A stretch of DNA of 64,000 bases from Rhipicephalus microplus (lineage: Eukaryota > Arthropoda > Arachnida > Ixodida > Ixodidae): positions 254,276,092-254,340,091 of the forward strand of contig NC_134710.1 in the NCBI RefSeq assembly GCF_043290135.1. The letters are read 5' to 3'. The number at the start of each line of letters is the position of its first letter. The first letter of the stretch is position 1. This document shows positions 48,520-61,124 of this stretch, piece after piece. The translations under genes and the position numbers were made by a program. The notes below the pieces were generated by a model, which had not been told where the DNA came from, made no database searches, and saw only the letters and a program-made list of their open reading frames with translations.

Positions 48520-50090
48520 TTGCTGAGGAAAATTATCGTCCAAAAGAAACAAACTATATATGTACTCCTTAATGAGACAGCGAAAGTTTTGTTTTTCTAC
48601 TTTTTTTTACAGCAAGTTGTAGCTTTGCGTCTTGTAAAGCCGAAAATACATTGTCAATTCTCAACAAATCGCATAAATATTTCTAGTGGTGTTATTTCAG
48701 AACGATTATGCGCCAACTCAAAATGCCCGCCTAAATACCATATTAAACTAGCGCCCCACAATAGAGCTGCACCTGAAACTACATGCGCTGAAGCTTCGGT
48801 TAAGCTAAAACACACTGTTTTCAAGTAGGGGGACACACGGGCGGTGAAGAACAAAACTAGGTTTAGACTTTGAGCATGTCTCCCTCAGAAAATTAGAAAA
48901 GACTTTCTGGCGTAAGCAGCCTAAATCTTTTTGAGAGCAGCCTGACCACAGAGCGAGAGGGGGGATGAACACTAGTTCTCGCCGGGTGCCAGTCGAAGTA
49001 TCATGCATGCGCGCCCGCAAACGTGCTTGACCTCCGCCACGTCTACGTGAAACCACAGAAAATGTCGATTCTACATGAATACTCGAAGAAACACGCACCC
49101 TTACTTTATAACCAAATTAAAATACCTTCTTGCAACGCTCGTCACTATTAATCCGTGAGAGGTGGCTTGGCATGCAGGCTATCAAACAACACAAGCCTGT
49201 GGAGTTTCCAAATTGGGTGTCAGGGTCCTTTATTTAAATCATAATCTGGATGATCGCCTGCATGAATAAAATTTTTTATTGCCTTTTATGTGAGCGCATT
49301 AAATACTAACATGCTGTAGCACTCGATTTGTCGAATTTCATTTAGATGATGATGCTTGCTTTGCAGAGCACCGAAGTATGCAGTTAAAACGTTCAGGAAT
49401 TAAACTTCATAATGCAACTGTTCAAACTACATCGCCATTGAAAATCGGCTCTAGTGTTTCCAGTGCTTCTTTATATTAAATTTTGTTGTTAAAATGTGAG
49501 CGTCAGATTCTGATCTCACCACAGTGCTTTGTAATATCTGGTGTTTTACGTGTTAAACCCTAAATATGACCATGAGATACGCCGTAGTGGCGGACATATC
49601 ACTAATTTTAACCACCTGGAGTTCTTGACTGAGAACCTAAATCTAAGCACAGGGCCTGCTAACATTTCGAAAATTGCGAATAACAAGTTGAATGACATTC
49701 TATTCGATGTGTCACTCGGATCAAACCGCACATATTTGAAATACCAATTATTATTCAAATATTTTTCAAATCAAAAGCACCGTTGTAAACACAATAAACT
49801 AACGAAACGTTAAAAGGAAGAAGGGTGATGTTTCTTGTTTTAATGATCTTTCTTGTTAATGAACTTTTTGTAGATTTTTTCGCACTATCTGAATCTTTGG
49901 TTTCTTTCTTTTTTTAATACACTGTCTTCACTCTACAACTCCCCCCCCCCCCAACTTTTTTTTTTGTTTTAGGCAATAGTGCAGTTATCGTCCAGATGAG
50001 ACTATATGTTCTCTTTGCCAATCTCCCATAGTGGGTATGAGCCGTGGATTCTAGGCTACAAACAAACAAACAAACAAACAAACAATAATG
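48519..50090. other. Non-coding unit sequence, block B
   Basis: Matches 13,070-14,630, including the 92-bp segment (48,944-49,035) and a C-rich then T-rich tract near 49,940-49,970. No gene is seen. Confidence 0.5.
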
Positions 50091-50094
50091 ATCA

Positions 50095-50240
50095 ATTTAC
50101 CACACGCCATGGTGTTCTATAGACCACCGTGGTGGGTAGTAAATTGATCATTAAAACAAGAAACATGAACTTTGTTGCTGACCCGCAGGTTGCGGGATTG
50201 AATCCAGGCTGTTGCGGCCGTATTTTTGATGTAGATGGTT
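50095..50240 (+). mobile_element. Rearranged SINE head with palindrome, block B
   Basis: Counterpart of 14,635-14,790. The arms are slightly eroded (cacgccatggtgttcta / tagaccaccgtggtggg), showing that the fold-back is decaying rather than maintained. Confidence 0.7.
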
Positions 50241-50612
50241 ATTGTCTTCAGTTCTTCCACTGTTTTCTGCATGCTTGTTATAACTTAGTTTTTCCGTCAT
50301 ACGATCCAGTTTACCGAATCGTATAATGTTCGAGATAGTTCTCGTCAGGCTATTACACAAAGTGGTTCTAAGAGGGAAAAGAAAAGAAAAGTGAGCCCCG
50401 TAACTGTCTGCTTCAGGGAGTGACACTACAACAGTAGCTCACAAGGGATGGGGGTGAGGAGGGATTGAAAGAAGAGGATTAAAAGTATATATAGAGAGAA
50501 ACATGCGCGAAGCCAGTGAGCGAGGACATATCGAGGGGATAGGAGAGATAGGAAAGATGGAAACACGGTCACAGGAGTCCGAGGACGGGGCACTACTTGC
50601 GAGAGCTCTTGT

Positions 50613-50734
50613 CGGCGTCAGTAGATGGCGAAGAGCAAGTCTAGTCGATCAGAGCTGCGCTGTCGTCGGAGATCGGCGTCAGGAGATGACGTAGGGCGAG
50701 CCCAGTCGGCCAGAGCTACGCTGACGTCGGAGAT
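50613..50734. repeat. Tandem dimer of a 61-bp unit, block B
   Basis: Same two units as 15,154-15,275. Confidence 0.85.
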
Positions 50735-50877
50735 CGCGAGGGCACTACCGGTCGGCACGGAATCCAGCGACTGCCTCCCGAAGATACTAAACCCAGCTTT
50801 GCTTTGTATATGAAATGTAGCATTGAATTCACAAGACCTCACTGGCTGCATGCGCCTTCTGTAGGACGTTTAGTTCC

Positions 50878-51000
50878 AGGCCCGTGTGCTTAGATTTAGG
50901 AGAACGTTTAAGAATCCCAGGTGGTCGAAATTTCTGGAGCCTTCCAGTACGCCATCTTTCATAATCATGTGTTGGTTTTGAGACGTTCAACCCTAATCAT
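50878..51000 (+). mobile_element. Decayed 3' half of a SINE, block B
   Basis: Counterpart of 15,418-15,540. Confidence 0.7.
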
Positions 51001-52200
51001 TATTATTATTCATAATTAACTTTAACAAGACACACGCAGCCTAAGCTTTCACTGCACTGTCCATCCTATGTTTATCACCGAATAAAGGCGCTTTTGCTTA
51101 AAACTACATTGTTGGCGAATAGACCGGGACATTCATACACAATAATATTAATGATGCTGAATCACAAATATTTTAGTAAATACTGAAATATTCGTGATAT
51201 TCATGATATTATATCAGTTTTGTTTAAACGATAGACATTTTTTTTTTACAGAAACACTTTGACAAGCCCGTACCTTCAATACTGTAATCACCACTGCGTT
51301 TCAACCTGAGGTTATAAAATATCTCTGAGGCTCTGTAGTTGCTGCTGGATGTTTACTAGCTTGCCTCAGTGTACGTGATGCTGGTATTTTTTGTCGGTTG
51401 CAAGTAATTTGTAATGTTTCTTTGTGTAAGCTTGTGCATAGTAGTTTGAAACAAATTGTGAATTGTTAAGCTGTTTCAAAAATGGTTAAAATCCTTTCTA
51501 GGGCATGGCTTGAAAAGGCTTGCTTCATTATTCGAAAGTTCTTCAAATCACAAGGTGTACGTGAGTTAGAGCTAGTGGGCACTACATGAAAACCTGCTTC
51601 CTGCGCAAATCGTTTAGACCACAGACGAATTACGGACGGATGCAAACTTGCACCCTGTTACGGCCTTGAGAGTGATTAAATTTGATGGATTGAAGAAGTT
51701 GGTTATAATGAAGTACCAACCAGCTCGAACCCACACTTTAGTAAGCTATATTTGTTCGACGAGCCCGTATACGTGTTTAACACTGCGGTCAGTTTTAATC
51801 ACTGTCATCGCCATAAGAGAGTGCTTGTTAGCGCCCGTTCGCGTTTCATGTACTGTCTGAAGTGTTTGAGTGAAACGTGGACTATTTAAATAGTTTTCAA
51901 TTTGTGTTCGTATTCGATTCAAAGTCAACGCTGTTTGATTGGTATTCGATTCGATTCGAAATTTCACGATTGACCTCGACACGCACCCCCGTTCGAATGC
52001 GGCCGCCGTTGGCGGCCATCAAAACCGCGACCTGGATCTTAGCAGCGGGACACGTTACGGGCTAAGCTCAAATGCTAAGTTAACGAGCTACACGCAGGTT
52101 AACCGAAAACATTGCTGTACGTTCTCTGAACAAGTCAGCAAGTTTTCCGAGAAAGCTTCCACGACTTGGAGAGACGGACTGAAGACGCTGCCGGCTGCCG
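51001..52200. other. Non-coding unit sequence, block B
   Basis: Matches 15,541-16,740. It has a 7-bp tandem gain (ctgccgg) just left of the identical block, near 52,190. Confidence 0.5.
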
Positions 52201-52636
52201 GTCGACGACTAAAGTAAGCACCATGTGCGTTACAACCATCGCATTACAGATGGCAGCACACGTTTGCAGAACCAGTGCCTTCTTTATTATTATTTTTTTT
52301 TCAGTGCCTGAGTGAACGCTCTCCTCCGGCGGTCGAGTGCGCGCTCCGCCGCCACTTCCCGTCGCCGCGCAGCGGTGTTGTGTGAGAAGACTAGTCAACG
52401 GGACGCTGGCGCTAAGCAACAGCGCGTATTGCTGAGCTCCTGAATTCATCTTTATATCAAAATTTAAGTGCATTCGCGCTTCTCGCAGGCTTTAGCTACT
52501 AGGTATCCCGAATGCAGTCTATCTGGACGGAATGCTGGTGCGAAAATGCACCTAAATTTTATGGTATTCGTGATTTTATTTTTATATTTCAGCCTTTCGC
52601 AACGATTCTCCTAGTTCCCCAGCATGTCGTATAGTT
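52201..52636. other. 436-bp block identical to 16,741-17,176
   Basis: See the block A entry. The first difference on the right is T/C in 'tagttg(t/c)gta'; on the left it is the 7-bp gain. Confidence 0.65.
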
Positions 52637-52830
52637 GCGTACCGCTGTTCAAATCGAGCGGAAAGAACAACACTGATGGGCTTTCGTTCCATGATATTAC
52701 CAGCGGCCGCGTGTGTACGGGAGAGGCGGCTCTCTGTAATCAGGCGGGTAAATTGGTCATGTAGCCGCCATTTCCGACCAGAGGACTTCATTGAAGAAAA
52801 ATTCGCCAGATCCCACGTACCTGAGAATTG
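52623..52830 (+). pseudogene. THAP-domain exon relic, block B
   Basis: MSYSCVPLFKSSGKNNTDG, then a frameshift, then RERRLSVIRR and CSRHFRPEDFIEEKF to a TGA. It has the same missing zinc Cys and shortened Trp-to-Cys spacer as block A. It keeps the more canonical RPED, whereas A has RPQD. Confidence 0.65.
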
Positions 52831-53568
52831 AAGTTATGCGAAGCAAGGGGAGGGAAGGTTACCATTTTGCAATTTATTTTATTCAGCGGCAAGTCATCAA
52901 ATGACGCCAACTATATGTACAAATGTTGCACGACATACATATGTCAAAGAGTTGCAGATGTTTATATAACCAGTTCGCACTTGCGCTACGATGCCAACTG
53001 GAACATGCATATTGGCAACACCAGAAGCTGATATGAAGCGCTGATGCTCGCGAGGAGGCTGGCCCTGGACGCTGCTACATAAGTCAACTTGAGCGCATGG
53101 CAACTAACCACAACTGACGTAACCCGACTTGATGGCTGCATCAAAGGAGTATATATGTAATGTTTATAAAATTGGGTAGGTAGCACTGCAACCACTATTG
53201 ACGTTTCATGAATATTAGCGTCTATTTGAAAAGTAGTTCCGAGACCTGGCGTAGCTCTGTGGTAAAATGCTTCACTACCACGCAGCATTTTTCGGTTCGA
53301 CTCCAGCTGGGACCCTGACATTTATTGTTTGCACTTATCGGGATGACGCTACCGATTTCAGGTTTTTCTTAACGCTCATGCGTTAAAATTGCCCATGTGT
53401 TTTCTCGTCGTCTCTGGGTAGATACTAAGTGTCAATCAGCTGGGGAACATACCCTCATACTAGCTCGACGAGCGCGTCATATTCGTCAAACCATCTCACC
53501 TTCCCATGCTAGTTTTGGTTCAGGCCTAGTTAACGGGGTGACCACAATAGCTCCCAAACATAAGCGGC
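52831..53568. other. Non-coding unit sequence with tRNA-like SINE head, block B
   Basis: Contains the tRNA-like element at 53,248-53,324 and otherwise matches 17,371-18,106. Confidence 0.5.
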
Positions 53569-53649
<81 letters not shown>

Positions 53650-53650
53650 G

Positions 53651-53729
<79 letters not shown>

Positions 53730-53730
53730 G

Positions 53731-53781
<51 letters not shown>

Positions 53782-53782
53782 G

Positions 53783-53841
<59 letters not shown>

Positions 53842-53842
53842 G

Positions 53843-53901
<59 letters not shown>

Positions 53902-53954
53902 GGATAGATAGATGGATAGATAGATAGATGGATAGATAGATAGATGGATAGATA
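53569..53954. repeat. (GATA)n microsatellite, block B, with GATG interruptions
   Basis: About 386 bp against about 99 bp in block A. GATG variants recur near 53,647, 53,727, 53,777, 53,837, 53,897 and, more closely spaced, 53,909-53,945. The 60-bp spacing suggests expansion by block duplication. The LSIYLSI frames are artefacts. Confidence 0.95.
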
Positions 53955-54564
53955 CGCTCACAGTCGCCGAAGTTTGCTAAAAATGATTCGCATTTAAAAA
54001 AAACGCGGCTGTGAGTATGCAAACCTGTGAGAGCAGCATGCGCTTGAATAGCACGCAGATTTTGTTCCCAAAATGGTTAGTTTATTTTCCGCCGTTCAAA
54101 TGAAATGAACGCAATGACTCGCTGCGCATTGCGTCTGAAAATAAAAAGCTCGAAAAATACTTCATGCATTTACCGAAAACAAATGAAAGGCGCAATCTAT
54201 GTTCTACTTTTTTTTTTCCTTCAGCCGATATATTGCCCCTTCCCCCTTCCGAAAGGTTTTTTTTTTTACCTTACGCGATGTTGCATTGTCTTCGTTAGCA
54301 ACCCACTGATGCCGCCGGCAGTGCAAAACGACCATGCCGAGTGATGACGTTGCATGTGACATTACCTACAGTGACTTTATGATGTCATAGTGACGGCTTG
54401 ATGAAGTCACAAATTTTGGCGAACAGTGAAATCATACGTTGACGACAGCATTTCATGATGATTTTTTGCATCACTTCTGTGGACGCCGCCGACACAGACC
54501 GTATATTTTCACGTTTGATGAAACATCTAAGGCTTTCCCCTCATCTCTATTTTCACAATAATAT

Positions 54565-54811
54565 GATTTGACGATTGATTGATACGTGGGGTTCAACGTC
54601 CCAAAACCACGATGCGATTATGAGAGATGCCATAGTGTAGGGCTGCGGGAATTTCAACCACCTTGGGTTGTTCAGCGTGCACCCAAATCTGAGCACACCG
54701 GCCTACAGCATTTCCGCTTCCATCGGAAATGCAGCGGCCGAAGCCAGGATTCGATCCCGTAACCGGCGGGTCAGCAGCCGAGTACCTCAGCCACTACACC
54801 GCCGCGGCACC
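54565..54811 (-). mobile_element. SINE at the right end of block B
   Basis: Full-length reverse SINE flanked by the 12-bp direct repeat tcacaataatat (54,553-54,564 and 54,812-54,823). Block A has the same insertion truncated at 26,487-26,530, so the insertion predates the duplication and the truncation in A is secondary. Confidence 0.9.
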
Positions 54812-54830
54812 TCACAATAATATCTCCGTT

Positions 54831-57018
54831 CATGCTAGCAAAGCGTCACGTTACTAAGTAACAGCGCTGACGGCAGGCCACATGTTTCAGGCGTGTAACA
54901 TTTCCTCAAGATCAACAGCGCGATGAACTCAACAGCATCTGTTCACATAGATCGAGCAGTCTTACTAGAAGCGCGCGGATGAACGAGCTGTGTTGTTTGT
55001 TTTTGTGTCATCACAATAAAGCTGCCTTGGGCTATAAAACGATCTGATAACTCGGTAAAGTGCTTGGTTTCTTGAAGTACCACTTCTTTCTTCTTCTGAG
55101 TGGCAACAAATGTACATGACAAAAGATTTGCGCAGGGAACTTGAAAATATGTATAGCTCCACGGAAGCAGTCTACCAACATTTGGTGCTATATAGCGCAT
55201 GCACTCCACGCTGACGCATAGTCTGCTACACCAATACACGTCAGCGTACACCTGAGCTGCTGAAGCGCCGAAGCTTATTGCATTAGGTGCTGGCAAACTA
55301 CTTTCAAAAATTGAGTTGCGTTGTCAGTTAAACACACACTGTCATACTGGCGAGAATAATGATCAAATGACAATTTTACGAGCATCACTTGACCGCGGTT
55401 TTATATCGGCGCTGCCAACGATGAACGAGCGCGTGCCTCGACAGCAATAGTCATGAACAGAACATGCCTTTAAAAACATTTTTTGCAAAGTACGACAAGT
55501 GATTCACTGTTTCTGTTTAGAAAAAAATTCTTTATACTTCAATTAACACGAATATAACCGAGAAGTCATACACACAAGTACTACGAATGCAGACGCCACC
55601 TGCTATTTTGCGACCGATGGCGGGACGGTGACTCTACTCTGGTAGCGGTGCATGGCGGCTGAAAGCAGCACTAATGCCGACAGCCTGCTTCCATTGTACT
55701 CCACTCCTTCACCCAGGCACTGAAATAAATAGAGAAACGGCTGGCAGACCTCTCCAGCTTCATATGTCCCGCTATGGTTCTTGATCATCTAGGTTAATTA
55801 ATCCTCATGCTTGACCCTTATGGTGGGGTTTCATCACCCAGTAAGGGTGCTTAGATCACCATCATTGTGAACAAGGCTCCCACTGTGAGTCCCGCAATAA
55901 TAGCGCACTTTTATTTTATTTTTATTTTTATAATATTCCTGTTCAGCGATCTACCATCCACGAGGTCGTTTCTCATCCATCTGGCGAATGGCATTGCACA
56001 AAACAAAAAAAAAAACAAGTTGTGTGAATTAACTGCCAATATGTCTACCAGAATTTTTAAAAGCAATCATTTTCATAATAAGAATTTCAGGTATTCTTAA
56101 GTTTAATGGCATATTGTTTACGGTGTTTAGAAATTCTATCTGTCTTCTTTTGCATCTTTAATTTCGAGTTAGCCGACGCTACGTTGGATTCCTTGTGGTA
56201 ATATCTAGGAGCCTTGCAGCTCAGCGACAATGAGAAATGAAAACGTTTTATTTTTTTCTGCTGATAATTATTGTTTTGTTTCCAGACGTAATTATTATTT
56301 GTATCCAATTCGTTATTACCCTAATATAATATTTCTGAGTTATGATTGCACTCGAAGTATTGTATCAAACCCTGTATATTATTTTCAGAAAAATATACCG
56401 AAAATTGCTCTTCGTCAGCACTCACATCATAAGTGTGCTAGACATGTATTAGCGGCAGCATTCCTTCGTCTTTTATTATTCTTTTTTCTTCATTTAAACA
56501 AAATGTGTTCTCACAAAAAAAATCTTTGTTGTATGCAAAATTCCTCATACATTTAGAGTTGAAGAGCGCTATAACAAATGCCTTCAAAAACAAAACTTTC
56601 GCGGTATACAAAAAACCTGGTGTCCCCGGCGAACATCTATAGATTTCCACGCATGTGCCCCATCTTGACAGCGAAAGGATAAAAAAAATAGGGGAAGCTT
56701 TCAGCTTCATCTTCAAGAGTTGAACGCGATAACGATATGCTGTCTCTTCTGCGTACTTAAACCGCTTGGTGCGTACTATTTATTGTATGATGATAGCCGT
56801 GAAATTGTGAATTGTTACATTGTAATCGATAAATTTAAAAGTGGTTTTCTCAGTGAAGCTTTCACGTACGACTGCATTCGGCGTAATGGGTGGCATGCCT
56901 TAAACCGAGAGCAATTATACGCGTGAAATCTTTCGGAACTTGCTATGCACCCACTATGTGGCCTTATGAAAATAGATGCAGTAACGTGTGTGTCTTTTGT
57001 AGTAGGTCGGCAGCTCCA
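54831..57018. other. Intergenic, no gene recognised
   Basis: AT-rich sequence. A 117-codon minus-strand frame (54,943-55,296) has no recognisable domain or supporting splice context. No close counterpart is seen in block A. Confidence 0.4.
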
Positions 57019-57351
57019 GGGTTGTGTTCCATCTTCACACAAAACGTAAGCCCTAGGCACCTAATAAATTGGATTCTCTCAGCAGCGAGCAAGCCTCGTT
57101 GAAGGTTTTGATGTCATTCTTTGGGCAGCCAGAAACCTTTCGAAACTGCGCAACTTCGTAAACGCATCAGCCTGGTAGAGGAAGGAAGCTTACCATTTCA
57201 CCAACAACACGTTTCAGAAAGAAAACGTGAAATCATATTCATATGAAGACAACAAACAGGACGTCTAGTTCTTTGTCTGTTCGATTTTCTTTCTCTCTTC
57301 TTTTTTTTTGAAAGTCAAGCATTTCTTAACAAACTGCAGCGCCTTTGAGCG

Positions 57352-57588
<237 letters not shown>

Positions 57589-57960
57589 GCCTACGACTTT
57601 TAGCTCTACTGGCCGTTTCGTTAATGCTATCGATACCAAAATTCGTGTGACATGATAACACTGTATGACGAGCATAATTGACTCTTGTCAACATAAATAT
57701 TATGAAATGTATGTCATGATTTACACTTCGTGGTCTTGCTGCACTTGCGGTGGTTTCGGTCACACGACATATTGCAAAACTGGTAAGGTGTGACATTACT
57801 GCGTGGCAAACATAAGTGACGCACCCAAATGTGCAAATCACGACATGCATGCCATGAAAGTCACCACTAGAAGCCCCGCTCATGGTGCGCTCGTGGTCGT
57901 TTTACTAGCTTCATATATACCAAATTCACATATGCCATGTTTGGTATTTTATATCTTAGT
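57589..57960. repeat. Satellite-like monomers following the TATC array
   Basis: Contains 'ttagctctactggccgtttcg', 'tatcgataccaaaattcgtg', 'gctcatggtgcgctcgtggt' and 'tagcttcatatataccaaat', the same monomer family as 61,125-62,700. About two diverged units. Confidence 0.7.
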
Positions 57961-58749
57961 AATAGGTTCCACACAATCTGTAGGCCCATCATTAGATGTT
58001 TCTATTTATTGTTTTACTTTTAGTTTGCTTTTAGTTATTTTAAGGCGACACCGTTTTTTTTTTCTTTCTCTCAACGGAAACTTCAGTTCCATAAAAAAAA
58101 AAGAAAGACGATCGCATCGAGCGTGCGTACATTCCTATCCTCATCTTTATTTTTCTTTCGAAAAGGTTCTATTGCGTTCTGAACGGAGCCAGACGTTTTC
58201 TGATGCCGTTCACGAGACTTCACTTCCGGCGCACGCCGAGCGAAGCTGCCATCATCGAGATAGTGAATTCCACGGGAAGCAGCTCGCCCGCATGGTTCAA
58301 GTCCAAATGCAAGAGAGGCATTGCATACTTAAGTTGCCATATCACCCCGACATGTCCGAAGACGACATCATATATATCATGGAGTGGTAAAGGCTGTACA
58401 AGATTACAAAATTTTCTGGGGATTCCTCGCTAAAGTGCAGTCACGGTTTTCTTGTATAGAACACGCAACAGCTACTCTAGTGCATTTTTTAAATCCAAAG
58501 GCTGCAGCCTTTAGCGCTCCACGAGGCTTCGGAGTCCAAAAATGCATTCAAGTGGCCGTTGCGTGCCTTGTGCAGAAAAACGATGGCTGCGCTTCAGCGA
58601 AGGACCTCCCGGTAATTTTGGAATCTTGTAAACGTGAAAGCAGCTACCCGGACCTTTTAACTGGTCGTTAAGAATTTCCTACGGCTTCCTCTCGTTGTCA
58701 ACACTGCAATTTTAATTCAGAAGTAGCCCCACATCACCGTCTTTAGTGC

Positions 58750-59390
58750 GGTCTCTTAATTTGTGTAATTTTAATTGCGAGAGCAATGATATGGACACTC
58801 CAGGGTGGACTTTGCCACCGGCAACGGCGTGGGCGTCGGCGTCGATGTCATGCACCGTATATGTATACGTAATTATATACTGAAACGAAAGCATGAAAAA
58901 CAAAATCTCAGAAAATACACTCCGCCTCGTGAATGTGAGGCGTTAGTCACTGAGCCACCGAGAGGTACCTCGTTCAAAATTCAAACGGCAAGCTATTCAT
59001 ATATACCATTTACCGGTGTTGGCGGGCATCTCAGAGGCGAACTATCGTGTTTTCAGCATTACCAGCAAGATGGCGCAGTGAGTGCGGGGAATCTCCTCTC
59101 TCACGTGTACATATGCGTAGAGAATAAGGGGACGTACGCTCGATCGCGCGCCCTTATCTTGCAGTGGGCAGAATCGTACGTCTTGGCTAGCCTTTGAGTT
59201 TTGTCGCAACAGTTCTGTTGTAGTTACCGGGCGCACAGGTCACTGCAATCGTTGCACAGCCTCCGTTTGCGAAAAGGGCGCGCTTTGCAGACATGGCGAA
59301 GTAACTGAGACGCTTATTCGTGTTCATCTGCACCTGTGATTACGTCGCGTGCGTTCTTTGTGCGTGGGAAAAGCAGAGAACTTTTAATCT
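58750..59390. other. Inserted segment flanked by a local direct repeat
   Basis: Relative to 27,900-27,990, about 640 bp is inserted. The flanking stretches 58,620-58,745 and 59,460-59,590 resemble each other (taactggtcgt/taacttgtcgt, gttgtcaacactgcaa, agtagccccacat/aatagccccacat). It contains a GGCGTCGGCGTC-type stretch near 58,830 and an open frame at 58,805-59,197 without recognisable motifs. Confidence 0.5.
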
Positions 59391-61007
59391 ACTTGCCATT
59401 CTGCGGGTGACCTTCCAATTTTTCGCTATCACGTTCATTGCTTCACCTTTGCGGCAAAGCTGCGACTTTTTAAACGTGGATGCAGCTACACTCACCTTCT
59501 AACTTGTCGTGAAGGATTTGTGACGACTTACAGTCGTTGTCAACACTGCAAGCATAATGCAGAAATAGCCCCACATCGTCGCCTTTAGTACCATCTTTTG
59601 GTTTGCACTTCAGCTCATTGCTCTCTATACAATAACACGTTGCACATGCTTGGATTGTTTTTTAAGGCTTAACGTCGTAATAAAACTTTTTTTTTCATTT
59701 TGATTTTTACAAATTTTCCAGCTTTCTGAACTTTTAATAGAGGAGACACAAAATCAAAGTGAATGAGGCATTCCGCGATGGTCACTAGCAGAAGCTTTCC
59801 TTTTAATGAAAGTTTGTGTTGAAAATCCACTTTGCTTTTTCTATTATGCTTACCGAAGCTAAAACTGTGACATAATCACCGATTGGACATGAACAGCATC
59901 AATGTGAAAAGGGCTGAAAGTTTCGTCTATCTTGCCTACTGGTAAAGACTCATTCTCCTTTTCTTGGGGTATCTCTGAAGCTCCTATATAGCTACTCGGG
60001 GCCTTATTCAAGGCTTTACGCCGGCTTACTGAGGTCACATATGAGATCGCTCCATTGGACAGTCAGTCGTCGTCGTCCGCACCCGCCACTAACGTCGTTC
60101 ACGTTCGGGTTCTGTTGTCGACCTGTATTTTTTTATACATTGAGAATTGTTCACTGTGTCGTTATTAAATCCTACATTGCTAGTTTCGTTGAAGCAACTT
60201 TGTTATTGGATATTCCACGCGTTTCTGCTACTTCTAAATATGGTTTTCTGTCCAACTCTCGTTCTCTCTCTTTTCCCTTTTCAGATTTACTGTTCCGACA
60301 TAACTATATTTGTCCTGGGCATAGCATTGGCTGAACCTATTTTGGCCTATGCGAAGTAGTTGCAGCCATGCTCACATAATTGCAGCTAGTTTGGACATTT
60401 CCGCGTGCAACTTCTCTTGCCAGGAGAATGCTAAAGCCGAAGTAGAAATGCTTTGCAAGCTGCCTGCGAAATTGACTGACTCGCTGCAAGGCAAACGTGT
60501 ACAGACGCGCATCACCGATTACTTCAATTAATAACGGATGTCCTGTGTCTGCCAGCCCCGAGCCTATATACCTCACGCTGCGGTGGCCATAGTCTTTACA
60601 TCAGGCTAGAAAGTTCATATTACAAAGGTTATTCAGGAGAACAAGAAAACTAATATCATCGCTATGAGCTGCACCTGCTCTTCCCATTGAAATAATAGAA
60701 TTTCTGACTGCACGCGGGACTACCCAGCTTCCTTTACTCGATGAGGCTACGCTGTCTAGAAAGCACAAAAATAGTGAAGCAGGATAGGTGGAAGTCATTC
60801 ATTAAAACAGAGTGCAAATGAACGATCGACAAAAGACGAGTGCAGCCCTCATCGAGTCTTCGTCGGCCTTCAGATTGCGGCCTAAAATGGATCACTACCC
60901 CCGCTTCAACATCCTATACACTTCATCGCCGTCTAGACTACGTGGGCAACTTTCATCTAATTTTTAACTGCGAAACATTTTTTAGCGAACTTTGGCGATT
61001 TTGAGCG

Positions 61008-61124
<117 letters not shown>

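Noticed and set aside
53486..54022. Frames of 140-180 codons (LSIYLSI) here and at 57,308-57,655
   Set aside because: Translations of the GATA/TATC arrays.
54943..55296. 117-codon minus-strand frame
   Set aside because: Composition looks protein-like, but there is no recognisable motif, no paralogue and no splice or promoter context; a single open frame of this length can occur by chance.
58805..59197. 130-codon plus-strand frame
   Set aside because: Lies in a repeat-like insertion with a GGCGTC tract; no motif and no conserved counterpart.
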